Below, in pieces: positions 9,294-17,803 of a stretch of 64,000 nucleotides of DNA. The notes beneath the pieces were generated by a model, which worked only from the letters and a program-made list of their open reading frames with translations, had not been told where the DNA came from and searched no databases. The stretch's first letter is position 1. Every line of letters starts with the position of its first letter. The position numbers and the translations under genes were made by a program. This DNA comes from Pantanalinema rosaneae (GTDB lineage: Bacteria; Cyanobacteriota; Cyanobacteriia; Leptolyngbyales; Leptolyngbyaceae), in the NCBI RefSeq assembly GCF_050753385.1, contig NZ_JBLZFZ010000033.1:21233-85232 (forward strand). Direction: 5' to 3'.

Positions 9294-9316
9294 CCCCCTT
9301 GGTTTAAGGGGGATTT
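9294..9316 (+). terminator. Terminator-like hairpin before the FTR1 gene
   Basis: CCCCCTT (9294-9300) and AAGGGGG (9306-9312) form a seven-pair stem followed by ATTTTG. It falls between the HhH gene and the permease gene and could attenuate read-through. It also resembles the core of common cyanobacterial dispersed repeats. Confidence 0.5.
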
Positions 9317-9358
9317 TGAATTGGTTTCCTTTCTGAACAAGGCTACGGGATATATTCC

Positions 9359-10282
9359 ATGAATTTCGGCGCGTTCTTACCAACATTTGTCATTACCCTG
9401 CGGGAAGGGGTAGAAGCTGCCCTGGTGGTGGGCATTGTCCTGGCATGTTTGAAAAAAGCGCGGCAGTCTCACTTGAATATCTGGGTCTATTTCGGTGTCC
9501 TGGTCGGAATTCTCGCCAGTGCCATGATTGGTCTACTGTTTGGCTGGATCATTCAAGCTCTGGGAGCCATTAGCCCGGTTGCCGAACAATTATTAGAGGC
9601 AGTCTTTGGCGTTTTGGCGATCGTTCTGCTGAGTTGGATGCTGATCTGGATGACGCAACAGGCTCGGTACATGAAGTCTAATGTTGAAGGATCGATTCAT
9701 GCTGTACTCAATCAGAGCAGTTTGGGCGCGGCCTGGGGCGTATTTGGACTGATCTTCTTTGCTGTCCTGCGGGAAGGCTTTGAAACAGTGGTATTTATTA
9801 TTGGCAATCTGCAACAAGGATTTTTCGCCAGCTTAGGGGCACTGATTGGTTTAGGTGCGGCAGCCGGGATTGGCGTGTTGCTGTTTAAGTGTGGGATTCG
9901 CCTGGATCTACGGCGGTTCTTTCAGGTGATGGGGGTCTTATTACTATTAGTCGTGGCAGGGCTAGTCGTGACGACCCTGGGACATTTAGATGCCGTCATG
10001 CAGACGTTAGCCAGCCAGAACCGAGCCTCAGAATCGCTCTGTTTCTACTATGAGCGCTTTACCCGAGTCCATTCCTGTGTTTTGGGTGCTGCTGTTTGGG
10101 ATTTGTCTAAAATTCTGCCAGAAGATAATTTTCCGGGAGCAATTCTCAATGCTTTATTTGGCTATACCCAACGGCTTTATGTCGTGCAGGCGATCGCCTA
10201 TGGTCTGTTTCTACTGACGATCGGGGGCATTTATTTTCAAAGTCTGTCTGGGCGGCTAGGGTCTGCTAAAAAAACGACCTGA
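9359..10282 (+). CDS. FTR1-family iron permease
   Basis: 307 residues with about seven predicted membrane helices. It has both diagnostic iron-transport motifs: REGVE at 15-19 in the first helix and REGFE at 138-142 in the fourth, equivalent to the REGLE motifs of yeast Ftr1 and bacterial EfeU. A loop at about 215-245 is extra compared with EfeU. It is the third gene of the multicopper oxidase/HhH/permease set. By analogy with Fet3-Ftr1 it would import ferric iron made by the oxidase. The gene is convergent with dgkA, 15 bases away. Confidence 0.9.
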   Translation: MNFGAFLPTFVITLREGVEAALVVGIVLACLKKARQSHLNIWVYFGVLVGILASAMIGLLFGWIIQALGAISPVAEQLLEAVFGVLAIVLLSWMLIWMTQQARYMKSNVEGSIHAVLNQSSLGAAWGVFGLIFFAVLREGFETVVFIIGNLQQGFFASLGALIGLGAAAGIGVLLFKCGIRLDLRRFFQVMGVLLLLVVAGLVVTTLGHLDAVMQTLASQNRASESLCFYYERFTRVHSCVLGAAVWDLSKILPEDNFPGAILNALFGYTQRLYVVQAIAYGLFLLTIGGIYFQSLSGRLGSAKKTT

Positions 10283-10297
10283 ATTACCTCGGGTGGC

Positions 10298-10765
10298 TCA
10301 GGATAAGAGAGCCGATACTTTCATCCACAGCCTGGGTAGGAGTAAGGTAACGGCTACGCCGATCGATACTAAGGCAGAAATTAGGACGGCGGCGGCAGCA
10401 CAGTCTTTGGCGATTTTGGCTAACTCGTGATAGCTCTGTTTGACCGTTAAATCAACCACCGACTCGATCGCGGTATTGAGCAACTCCATGGTTAGCACCG
10501 CGCCGATCGTCAGTCCAATCACCGACATTTCTACGGCACTGAGATGCAGGTATAACCCTAAACCAACGGCTAAAGCCCCTAAAACAACGTGAATCCGAAA
10601 GTTGCGTTGGGTCTGAAAGGCGTAACTCACCCCTGCCCAGGCATACTTAAAACTGATCAGCAAACTGGGAGCCACACGCCATGCTAGATCCCGCTTAAAT
10701 TTTGCTGTCTCTGCCACTTTGCCATTAGAAGGATCGGAATTTTGCGTGGAAAGTTCAGATGGCAT
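10298..10765 (-). CDS. dgkA: Diacylglycerol/undecaprenol kinase family membrane protein
   Basis: 155 residues with a polar N-terminal tail of about 35 residues, then an amphipathic segment and three membrane helices. The signature ELLNTAIESVVD (active-site Glu and Asn cluster) is present. The family phosphorylates diacylglycerol or undecaprenol in the membrane; Gram-positive and cyanobacterial members often prefer undecaprenol, but substrate choice cannot be read here. It lies upstream of FTR1 in convergent orientation and on the same strand as ybeY, with a 150-base gap. Confidence 0.88.
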   Translation of the reverse strand: MPSELSTQNSDPSNGKVAETAKFKRDLAWRVAPSLLISFKYAWAGVSYAFQTQRNFRIHVVLGALAVGLGLYLHLSAVEMSVIGLTIGAVLTMELLNTAIESVVDLTVKQSYHELAKIAKDCAAAAVLISALVSIGVAVTLLLPRLWMKVSALLS

Positions 10766-10918
10766 AGACCGAAACGAGGAAAGGGATAGTTGCCTGTAAA
10801 GCAGGTTGGCGCAGGATCATAGTTATCTACGATCGCGGCTGACTGGAACAAGACGACTGGCAGAACATCAGGTCATGGCTGAAGCTAACATCATCTTAAG
10901 TCCAGGTTGCCCAACAGA

Positions 10919-11440
10919 CTATGACGAATATAATCCGTCCTGAATTGAAAGACCAACCGTATTCAGCAGCTTTTGCTGTTGCTTTAACATTTGCCATAAA
11001 CTCTCATCATCGGGGTGATCCCATCCCAGTAAATGGAGCAGACCATGTGCCGCTAACCAGGCTAGTTCGGTAGACATCGCATGTCCCTGGGTTTCAGCCT
11101 GCCGTTGTGCCGTCTCCAGGGAAATCACAATATCTCCCAAGTATAGGGGTTCCTCTGAGTCGAAATCATCTACCAGGGGAGCCTCTACTTCTAAAGCAGC
11201 AAACGCCAGGACATCGGTGGGTTTATCCTGCTGGCGATATTGGGCATTCAGGGTTTGAATTTCGCGATCGTCGGTTAGTCGCAAACTCAGTTCATACGCC
11301 TGAATGGACGATAGATCGGGTTGCAACACAGTCAACCACTGCAAAAACCAGTTCTCCCAGGTTTCCGGAGGAATGGAGGTGGATAAATGATTCGGCTCCA
11401 ACTCAGCCAGACTCGCCTGGACACATACTTCAACCTGCAT
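10919..11440 (-). CDS. ybeY: Endoribonuclease YbeY, 16S rRNA maturation
   Basis: A zinc-dependent RNase involved in 3' processing of 16S rRNA and ribosome quality control. The 173-residue protein ends with the three-His zinc motif H-x3-H-x5-H in HGLLHLLGWDHPD, and QQDKPTDVLAFA earlier is also typical. The N-terminal about 25 residues are extra compared with E. coli but common in cyanobacteria. It starts ten bases after the stop of the DUF3285 gene on the same strand, suggesting co-transcription. Confidence 0.93.
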   Translation of the reverse strand: MQVEVCVQASLAELEPNHLSTSIPPETWENWFLQWLTVLQPDLSSIQAYELSLRLTDDREIQTLNAQYRQQDKPTDVLAFAALEVEAPLVDDFDSEEPLYLGDIVISLETAQRQAETQGHAMSTELAWLAAHGLLHLLGWDHPDDESLWQMLKQQQKLLNTVGLSIQDGLYSS

Positions 11441-11450
11441 AAATCCTGTG

Positions 11451-11663
11451 CTATCGCGTTAGATAAGCGAGCCCAACGAAGACTGACACCAACGCGATCG
11501 TGGTCAGAACAAAGTGTTTTAAGGATTTGCCCCGTTTCCGCACCATATTTCGCATTGCCAACTTGACATAACTGGGTGGCGGCGTTGTAGGCGCAGGATT
11601 ACTGCTTTCTGGTGTTGTCTCTGCCGGTGATGAGACTGTTGATGCTTGAACGTCTGTTTCCAT
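11451..11663 (-). CDS. DUF3285 small single-TM protein
   Basis: 70 residues: a Thr/Ser/Pro-rich head, then PPPSYVKLAMRNMVRKRGKS and one C-terminal hydrophobic helix, which is the DUF3285 pattern known from cyanobacteria. I chose the ATG at 11663, with AAAGG upstream, because the longer frame from 11717 adds residues the family lacks. Downstream is ybeY, ten bases away. Function is not known. Confidence 0.8.
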   Translation of the reverse strand: METDVQASTVSSPAETTPESSNPAPTTPPPSYVKLAMRNMVRKRGKSLKHFVLTTIALVSVFVGLAYLTR

Positions 11664-11798
11664 AACAACCTTTGGGTCAGGCAACCTTGCTTTAACTAAA
11701 GTAACAATTTCTGGCAACTATCTGCCTGATTGAAACAGCGATCGAGTTAGAGGAGTGGCAACCGATGCGATCGTCCCTCCTCTAGCCAGCGTTTCCGC

Positions 11799-12912
11799 TT
11801 AAACATCTACAAGCTGATTTTCTTGGCGGAGATAGGCTTGGATAAAGGGATCAAGGTCGCCATTCATGACATCCGTAATCGCGGTGGTTTCGGCTCCCGT
11901 CCGCAGATCTTTGACCATCTGGTAGGGATGAAACACATAGTTGCGGATCTGGTTGCCCCAGGACGCTTCCACCATGTCTCCCCGAATATCCGCAATTTCC
12001 TTGGCTTTTTGTTCCTGGGCAATTACCAGCAATTTAGCTTTCAACAGAGCCAGCGCCTTTTCTTTATTCTGAAGCTGCGATCGCTCTTCTGTACAGCGCA
12101 CCATTAATCCCGTGGGAATGTGAACAACTCGAACGGCAGTTTCTACCTTGTTCACGTTTTGTCCGCCCTTGCCGCCAGCCCGAGATGTGGTGATCTCCAG
12201 ATCTTTGTCAGGAATCTCAAGTTGCACCGAGTTGTCTAAAATCGGCATCACTTCTACCCCCGCAAAGCTGGTTTGGCGTTTGCCATTGGCATTAAACGGC
12301 GAAATCCGCACCAGGCGATGAGTCCCCTTTTCCGCTTTCAGATAGCCATAGGCATAGCGCCCCTCGACTTCCAGCATGGCAGATTTAATCCCTGCTTCGT
12401 CTCCTTCCGAGAGTTCCGCTAGATGGACTTTATAGCGGTGATCCTCTGCCCAACGGGTATACATCCGTAACAGCATTTCTGCCCAGTCCTGAGCATCGGT
12501 GCCGCCTGCCCCAGCATTAATTGTTAGTACCGCCCCATAGGCATCATAGGGATCTGACAATAATTGCTGAAGTTCCCACTGATCGAGTTCTCGGCTCAGT
12601 TGGATGACATTCGACTGGGCTTCCTGCAACAGCGATTCATCCTCCTCCAATTCCAGGAGATCCAGAACGGCTCTGGCATCCTCTAAGCTGTTGCGCCACT
12701 GCTCAAGCTGCTGAAGATGGGACTTCAGATCATTCAGTTCTTGCAGGGTTTGCTGGGCACTCGTTTGCTCATTCCAGAAGTCGGGCTGGGCAGCGAGTTG
12801 CTCTAAATCTCGAATTTTTGCCGTCAAAGCGGGTACGTCAAAGATAGTCCTGGGCTTTGCCCAGGCGATCGGACAACGTTTCTACCTCGCGTTTAATTTC
12901 CAATGCTTCCAT
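11799..12912 (-). CDS. prfB: Peptide chain release factor 2, expressed by programmed +1 frameshift
   Basis: Recognises UAA and UGA stop codons and triggers peptide release. It is encoded in two frames: an ATG at 12912 opens 24 codons ending in CTT TGA (TGA at 12840-12838), and after a +1 slip the frame continues GAC GTA and so on to 11799, giving about 370 residues. GGQ (in AGGKGGQNVNK) and the RF2 SPF-type tripeptide (SPFNANGKRQ) are present. The frameshift makes synthesis autoregulated by RF2 level. Annotation of only the second frame would lose the N-terminus. Confidence 0.95.
12836..12851 (-). promoter_or_regulatory. prfB programmed frameshift site
   Basis: On the minus strand the site reads AGGACTATCTTTGACG. 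The slippery CTT and in-frame TGA followed by C match the canonical RF2 signal. The upstream Shine-Dalgarno-like element is only AGGA, weaker than the AGGGGG of E. coli, at the right spacing. Confidence 0.92.
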
Positions 12913-13235
12913 AGATAGTCGATCGTTCACAAGACGCTTCTCATTTGATCTTAGCGGTTTGGGTTGAGATGTCATGTCTTTCCCTGGGAAAAGTAGGCAT
13001 TGCATTACGTTGTTTGTCCAAACGTAAATCGACGCGATCCATCGGGCTTGCAGTCATTAACCCGGTAGGGGCTGCCTAAAAATTCCCGCTTAATCAGGGG
13101 TTTTGCCGAGTCGTTTACGTGTTTATGCCGAAACCCGCCGAAGAGGGCTGGCGGAGTACCGTAGATCGACGATGGTTTCTCTCCTACGAAGTACAGACAA
13201 TAAACTCAACTCTGATGTGAAAGGTGACTTGCAAG
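12913..13235. other. Intergenic region between divergent prfB and sigF
   Basis: About 320 bases holding both promoters. TTACGTT (13005-13011) and AACGTAA (13021-13027) form an inverted repeat that could be an operator or a hairpin. An open frame starting at 13103 overlaps sigF out of frame and is not credible. No promoter box could be fixed with confidence. Confidence 0.4.
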
Positions 13236-14021
13236 ATGATGGCTACTCAACCTTGTGTTCGCTCGCGTGGGATGGATCTCTTAGTTGCTTACCACCGCAA
13301 TCCCTCCGTCAAGCTTCGGAATCAGCTCGTCCAGTTAAACGCTGGTCTAGTTAGAAAGATTGCTCACCGGATTAGCCATCAATGCGCCGAGCCTTACGAA
13401 GATCTGGAACAAATTGGCTTTCTGGGGCTGATTCGGGCAATCGAACGGTTTAATCCCAGTCAAGGATGTGCCTTTAGCTCGTTTGCCGTTCCCTATATCC
13501 GGGGTGAGATGCTGCATTTCCTTCGCGATCGTAGTGGTACTGTTAAGATTCCCCGTCGCTGGCAACAACTCAACAAAGCGGGACAAAAAGTTCGCGAAAC
13601 CCTGGAGGAAGCTTACGGTCGCCAACCGACGGACGAAGAAATCGCTACAGAACTCGGTGTTTCCGTCTACGAATGGCGCGAAAGCAAGTTAGCCACCAAG
13701 AATCGCCTCCCCCTCAGCCTGGATGCCACCGTCTCCCAGCAAGTCGATTCCCCGACCACCCTTGGCGAAACCCTGCCCGACACCCGTTGCTTGAGTATGC
13801 AATACCTGGAAGAAGATCGGCAGCAACTTCAGCAAGCGCTCAGCCAATTAGAAGATAAAACCCGGCAGGCGATCGAGTTTGTCTTCATCAAAGACTTGTC
13901 TCGCAAAGAAGTAGCTGAACGGATTGGCGTTAGTCCCATGACCGTGACCCGCCGCATTCACCGGGGCGTTCAGCAAATGGTGTCCTTTCTGCAACCCCAA
14001 ATGCTGCAAACCGACCCGTAA
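13236..14021 (+). CDS. sigF: Group 3 RNA polymerase sigma factor, SigF type
   Basis: 261 residues with sigma region 2 (YEDLEQIGFLGLIRAIERFNP-like, about 52-75), region 3 (about 115-160) and region 4 with the helix-turn-helix LSRKEVAERIGVSPMTVTRR near the C-terminus. It lacks region 1.1 and a long non-conserved spacer, which marks SigB/F/G-like sigma factors. In cyanobacteria SigF directs pilus/motility and some stress genes; that role is from known family members. AAGGTG nine bases before the ATG at 13236 supports this start over an upstream in-frame GTG. No anti-sigma gene is adjacent. Confidence 0.88.
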   Translation: MMATQPCVRSRGMDLLVAYHRNPSVKLRNQLVQLNAGLVRKIAHRISHQCAEPYEDLEQIGFLGLIRAIERFNPSQGCAFSSFAVPYIRGEMLHFLRDRSGTVKIPRRWQQLNKAGQKVRETLEEAYGRQPTDEEIATELGVSVYEWRESKLATKNRLPLSLDATVSQQVDSPTTLGETLPDTRCLSMQYLEEDRQQLQQALSQLEDKTRQAIEFVFIKDLSRKEVAERIGVSPMTVTRRIHRGVQQMVSFLQPQMLQTDP

Positions 14022-14086
14022 GCCTTAAACCTGTAGCTGAATAACTCCAGATTTATCACCTTTCCATTTTGTATCTGGCTTGCTCC

Positions 14087-14120
14087 CTGGATTAGCACCC
14101 CCTGCTAGTCCAGTTTTTTT
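14087..14120 (+). terminator. Strong rho-independent terminator of sigF
   Basis: CTGGATTAGCA (14087-14097) pairs with TGCTAGTCCAG (14103-14113) in an 11-pair stem with one G-T wobble and a five-C loop, followed by TTTTTTT. It is convincing for the plus strand. Confidence 0.92.
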
Positions 14121-14151
14121 ATGGCAGTGCAGGTATGGCAGCAGCGACGTG

Positions 14152-15057
14152 TTACAGCAAAGTGCCCGCTACCATGCCCGCTAATAGCACTAGCCCAATC
14201 CAAACATTTTGGCGAAAGAGTTGCCCATAGGTGGCGTGGGGAATGGTTTTGAAGGATAAGCGATAGTATTGCCGTGCCCACCATCCGGCGGCGATCGCTA
14301 ATGTCACCCAGAAGCCCCCACTTAACTGCATGACTATACCAAGACCCGCCAGTAGGACTACGGTTCCCGCTAGAAAGCTGCCGACGGCATGAGCCGCATA
14401 CCGTCCAAAAAATAGGGCGCTGGAATTTACCCCAATCCGCCGATCGTCCTCGCGATCGGACATGGCATAAATCGTATCAAAGCCCAGTGTCCACAAGACG
14501 GTAGCGCCCCAGAGTAACCAGGTTGGTGTTCCCAGACAAGCCGTTGGTGCAGGGGTAGAGCCACAACTGACAGCACTCCAGCTAATCAACACGGCAAATC
14601 CCCAGGCGATCGAGAGCACCAGTTGGGGAATGGGAAATACACGTTTGGCTAGGGGATACAGCACAATGACTGGGACAGCCGCGACACAGAGCCAGAATGT
14701 CAAAGGATTCAGGTACAGGGACAAGACCCAGGCGCAGCCAAAGGCGATCAATGCCACGACTAAACCAATCTGAATGGACAACGATCGGGCGGCTAGAGGT
14801 CGGTGGCGGGTTCGTTCCACTTTTGGGTCGATATTGCGATCCCACAAATCATTGACAACACAACCAGCCGCACTGGTGGCTAGTGTGCCAAGTACAATCA
14901 CCCCAATCAACGGTAGGGGTGGATAGCCCTCTGCCGCTAATACGACTGCCCACAGGGCTGGAATCATTAAAATCAAGCGTCCGGCAGGTTTATCCCACCG
15001 CAACAAGCGAATAATGGTTTGCCAGGTTGGTTCAGAGCGATCGGGCTGAGTTAGCAT
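14152..15057 (-). CDS. ubiA: 4-hydroxybenzoate polyprenyltransferase (plastoquinone pathway)
   Basis: A membrane prenyltransferase of 301 residues with about eight helices. Both prenyl-diphosphate/Mg-binding Asp motifs are present: NDLWDRNID (about 67-75) and DREDDRRIG (about 200-208). In cyanobacteria this UbiA homologue attaches a solanesyl tail to 4-hydroxybenzoate on the way to plastoquinone; the substrate is inferred from the family. I chose the ATG at 15057; a GTG directly before it is also possible. The gene is transcribed away from the repeat at 15126-15170 and converges on the sigF terminator. Confidence 0.9.
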   Translation of the reverse strand: MLTQPDRSEPTWQTIIRLLRWDKPAGRLILMIPALWAVVLAAEGYPPLPLIGVIVLGTLATSAAGCVVNDLWDRNIDPKVERTRHRPLAARSLSIQIGLVVALIAFGCAWVLSLYLNPLTFWLCVAAVPVIVLYPLAKRVFPIPQLVLSIAWGFAVLISWSAVSCGSTPAPTACLGTPTWLLWGATVLWTLGFDTIYAMSDREDDRRIGVNSSALFFGRYAAHAVGSFLAGTVVLLAGLGIVMQLSGGFWVTLAIAAGWWARQYYRLSFKTIPHATYGQLFRQNVWIGLVLLAGMVAGTLL

Positions 15058-15125
15058 CACAGATCAGAAAATCCACTAGGGACGATTCTAATCCAGTTCT
15101 TCAACATCAGGACTACTGGCTCTTT

Positions 15126-15170
15126 CGCTCCCCCATCTTCCCCATCTTCCCCATCTCCCCATCTCCCCCT
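15126..15170. repeat. 9-bp-period repeat between ubiA and the lipoprotein gene
   Basis: CCATCTTCC/CCATCTCCC units repeat about five times with a nine-base period and touch the stop codon of the lipoprotein gene. It belongs to the same family as the repeats at 1-117, 17285-17355, 43721-43840 and 63941-63981. Confidence 0.7.
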
Positions 15171-16257
15171 ACGTCTGAATTCCCTGTTCCGCCCGATCGA
15201 CCAGTTGCTTAGCGCGATCCCAAATTGCCCACAGGGTAAATTTGAGGGAAATTTTGCTGCCATTTAAATACGTCGTCACCTGATATTTTTCAGTTAGCGT
15301 CTGCCCATCTACCCGGGAAACGGGGAAGAGTTGATCGTAAGAGTCGCTGCCTCGTAGCCATTCCACGTTATCTCGTTTGAATGCCTGGTATGCCTGCCAG
15401 ATGGTAATCCCGAATTCGTAATCCCGTAAAGCTTCTGCCAGGTCAGCATACACAGCATGTTGAGCGCCTTTAGGTTGCTTTGCCATTTCTGCCAGGGTAC
15501 TTTTCAGGGTTTGGACACGATCGACGTAGTCCTGGTAGTCGATGCCCACCTGTCCGATTCCTTGTCCGGCGGCGACTTGGGTGGGCAAATCTCGCAAATA
15601 TTGGGCTGTTGTTTCAAAGGTTTCTAGAGTGGCTATTGCCTTTGACTCCACGGCAATGCGTTGTTGAATCGCCATCTGGTTACGGCGGTAAGTTGTCAGT
15701 TTTGCTTGGGACTGAGATGACACACTGCTGGCGGTGGGAATAGTTTTGAGTTGATCGATCGCCTGTTGCCACTTGCGATCGGCACTTTGCCAAACCGCCA
15801 GGGCATGGGGGGGGCGTTGGACTGTGACCGCCGCCTGCCAGGCTAAGGCTTGCGCCGATTCGAGTTGTGATACAGCCGTTTGTTCCGTTTGCAGGCGATC
15901 GTTAATGGCAGCATAGTTGGCTTGGTAGACAGCCAAGCGTTGCTGGGCTTGGGCATTCTCTGGGGCTGTGGCTGGAATCGCTTCTAAGGCACGAATGGCT
16001 TGTCGCCACTTGACTCGGGCTTTCTGCCAGGTTTCGGCTGGATGAGGTGGATTTTGCACCATCACTGCCGCTTCCCAGGCAAGCTCACGGGCTTTGGCTA
16101 ACTGCTCACTGGATGCCACTGGCAAGTCAGATTCTGCTTCATCGTGGGATATATCGCTTTGGCGAGAATTAGCCGGTAATAGTAATGGATTGATGGAACA
16201 TCCTGCCAGGAAAAGCGCAGGAATGCTAGCAGCCACTACAAACGGTACATGTTTCAT
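15169..16257 (-). CDS. Lipoprotein with tandem helical W/A repeats, unknown function
   Basis: 362 residues. The lipoprotein signal ends in LAGC (Cys20). Two clear tandem repeats follow (about 59-122 and 138-200), each with AW-x-AAV-x-VQ-x-PPH, then W-x-x-W-x-QAI, a LxxIP turn and a Y-containing helix. The C-terminal third (about 205-362) is helical and not repetitive. The same helix pattern occurs in the 21762 and 27673 genes. It is probably anchored in the outer or inner membrane facing the periplasm. No enzyme motif is visible; the helical repeats suggest a scaffold or binding role. Confidence 0.78.
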   Translation of the reverse strand: MKHVPFVVAASIPALFLAGCSINPLLLPANSRQSDISHDEAESDLPVASSEQLAKARELAWEAAVMVQNPPHPAETWQKARVKWRQAIRALEAIPATAPENAQAQQRLAVYQANYAAINDRLQTEQTAVSQLESAQALAWQAAVTVQRPPHALAVWQSADRKWQQAIDQLKTIPTASSVSSQSQAKLTTYRRNQMAIQQRIAVESKAIATLETFETTAQYLRDLPTQVAAGQGIGQVGIDYQDYVDRVQTLKSTLAEMAKQPKGAQHAVYADLAEALRDYEFGITIWQAYQAFKRDNVEWLRGSDSYDQLFPVSRVDGQTLTEKYQVTTYLNGSKISLKFTLWAIWDRAKQLVDRAEQGIQT

Positions 16258-16598
16258 CTTGGGATTAGGGTGCAGAACTGACAGAACAATGTACTGACCA
16301 TTCAGTGTTTCAGTGTTTTGCTTTTCAGATCAGGAATTCCCTGCTCGATCGCCTATTGTAGAAGCCCAATCCTGAACAGCGCATTCAACCTAAGAGTTAG
16401 GGATCTAGCAAAGTCTATATTTCGCTACTCTAGATTTTTTATGCCATCACGGATAGACACTTCACAGAATCTATTTGTAACTACAGATTAATTCTGTATT
16501 TTCTCTGTTGCAAAATAATTCTGAAGGATGGAGTTTGCAGTAGGTTTAGCAGAGAAAGTCGATCTGGATTGGAGCAAGGGTAGCTTAGGAATTCTCCA
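16258..16598. other. Intergenic region upstream of the lipoprotein gene
   Basis: About 340 bases, AT-rich toward the right (16420-16540), between the start of the lipoprotein gene and the stop of miaA, both on the minus strand. No coding sequence, strong hairpin or repeat was recognised. Confidence 0.4.
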
Positions 16599-17651
16599 TC
16601 AAATGAATAGATTGTTCTGTTGCAGAAATAATTGAATGTGCTGCCAAACTATCTCCAATAAATCCGGGCGATCGCAATCAAACCAGGCGATTTCTGGATC
16701 GGCATGGAACCAGGTCCGCTGACGTTTGGCAAACTGGCGAGTATGCAGAACAGTGAGTTCTTGGGCTTTCGCGAGGGAAAGATCTCCTGCCAAATATTGC
16801 TTAAATTCGGCATATCCTAACGTGTTCAATAAAGGTAAATCCCAACCATATTTTTGGCAGAGAGATTCTACCTCAGTCACGAAGCCTGCGGCTATCATCT
16901 GGGCGGTACGGGAGGCTATGCGGGAACGGAGGTCATCAGGATGCTGGCAATCTAAGCCAATTTGCAGAATTGGGTAACTGGGGGGCTGTTCGCCCTGTTG
17001 GGCTGACATCGGAATGCCCGTTGTATAGAACACCTCCAATGCCCGTAAGGTGCGAGTTTGGTCGTGGGGATGAATGCGGCTGGCTGCAATCGGATCAACC
17101 TGCTGAAGACAGGCATAGCCATAGGGCTGACCCAGGGCTTGCAACTGCGATCGCAATTCTGGTTGAGGTGGCACTCGGGGTATTTTCATCCCTTTGACGA
17201 TCGACTTAATGTATAAACCAGTTCCCCCTACCAGCAGTAGCGGAGCCGCCATATCAGTCTTTAAGGCAATCCGAACCTGACTTGTCTCCTCCCGATCTCC
17301 CTCATCCTCCCCATCTTCCTTATCCTCCCCATCTTCCTTATCCTCCCTACTCCCCTCAATCAATGCCTGTGCCTGCTGCTGATACTCCGCTACGGTCAAA
17401 TTTTCGGTCGGATCACAAATATCAATTAGATAATGGGGGACGGTTTGCTGCTCTGCCAGAGTCGGTTTAGCGGTGCCAATGTTAAATTCTCGATAGATTT
17501 GGCGCGAATCGGCACTAAGAATGGCAGAATTCAACCGCTCTGCTACCGCGATCGCCAGCTTGGTCTTCCCAGTTGCCGTTGCTCCGCAGATGACAATCAA
17601 GCCTGGTACAAATGTATTGTGATTGGTTATACTAGAAGTAGACGTTGACAT
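16599..17651 (-). CDS. miaA: tRNA dimethylallyltransferase with acidic repeat insert
   Basis: Transfers a dimethylallyl group to A37 of tRNAs reading UNN codons. The P-loop GATATGKT, LSADSRQIYREFNIGTAKP, LLVGGTGLYI and the C-terminal TRQFAKRQRTWF are all present. Between the ALIEG and LLLVGGTG segments there is an insert of about 25-30 residues rich in Glu, Asp, Lys and Gly, encoded by a 9-bp-period repeat (17285-17355); the frame stays open. Either the ATG at 17651 or one at 17672 may be used; neither has a clear Shine-Dalgarno. The gene is divergent from gyrB. Confidence 0.92.
   Translation of the reverse strand: MSTSTSSITNHNTFVPGLIVICGATATGKTKLAIAVAERLNSAILSADSRQIYREFNIGTAKPTLAEQQTVPHYLIDICDPTENLTVAEYQQQAQALIEGSREDKEDGEDKEDGEDEGDREETSQVRIALKTDMAAPLLLVGGTGLYIKSIVKGMKIPRVPPQPELRSQLQALGQPYGYACLQQVDPIAASRIHPHDQTRTLRALEVFYTTGIPMSAQQGEQPPSYPILQIGLDCQHPDDLRSRIASRTAQMIAAGFVTEVESLCQKYGWDLPLLNTLGYAEFKQYLAGDLSLAKAQELTVLHTRQFAKRQRTWFHADPEIAWFDCDRPDLLEIVWQHIQLFLQQNNLFI
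17285..17355. repeat. 9-bp-period repeat inside miaA
   Basis: Alternating TCCTCCCCA and TCTTCCTTA units, nine bases each, lie within the miaA frame and encode repeating E-D-K/G triplets on the minus strand. A nine-base unit is three codons, so gain or loss of units does not break the frame. Confidence 0.8.
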
Positions 17652-17803
17652 TCGAGAGCATCCGTGATCCATCCCCTGTTTAAATCCGATAGGAGAGGGT
17701 ACTAAAATCGCTTATAAGCCATTTGTGTTAGAATTTTGGACAGTTTTGGTCTTTTGGCTCTCAAGGCAGGTTTAGACCGTTTTACTGGTTGGAGCGCTAA
17801 TTC

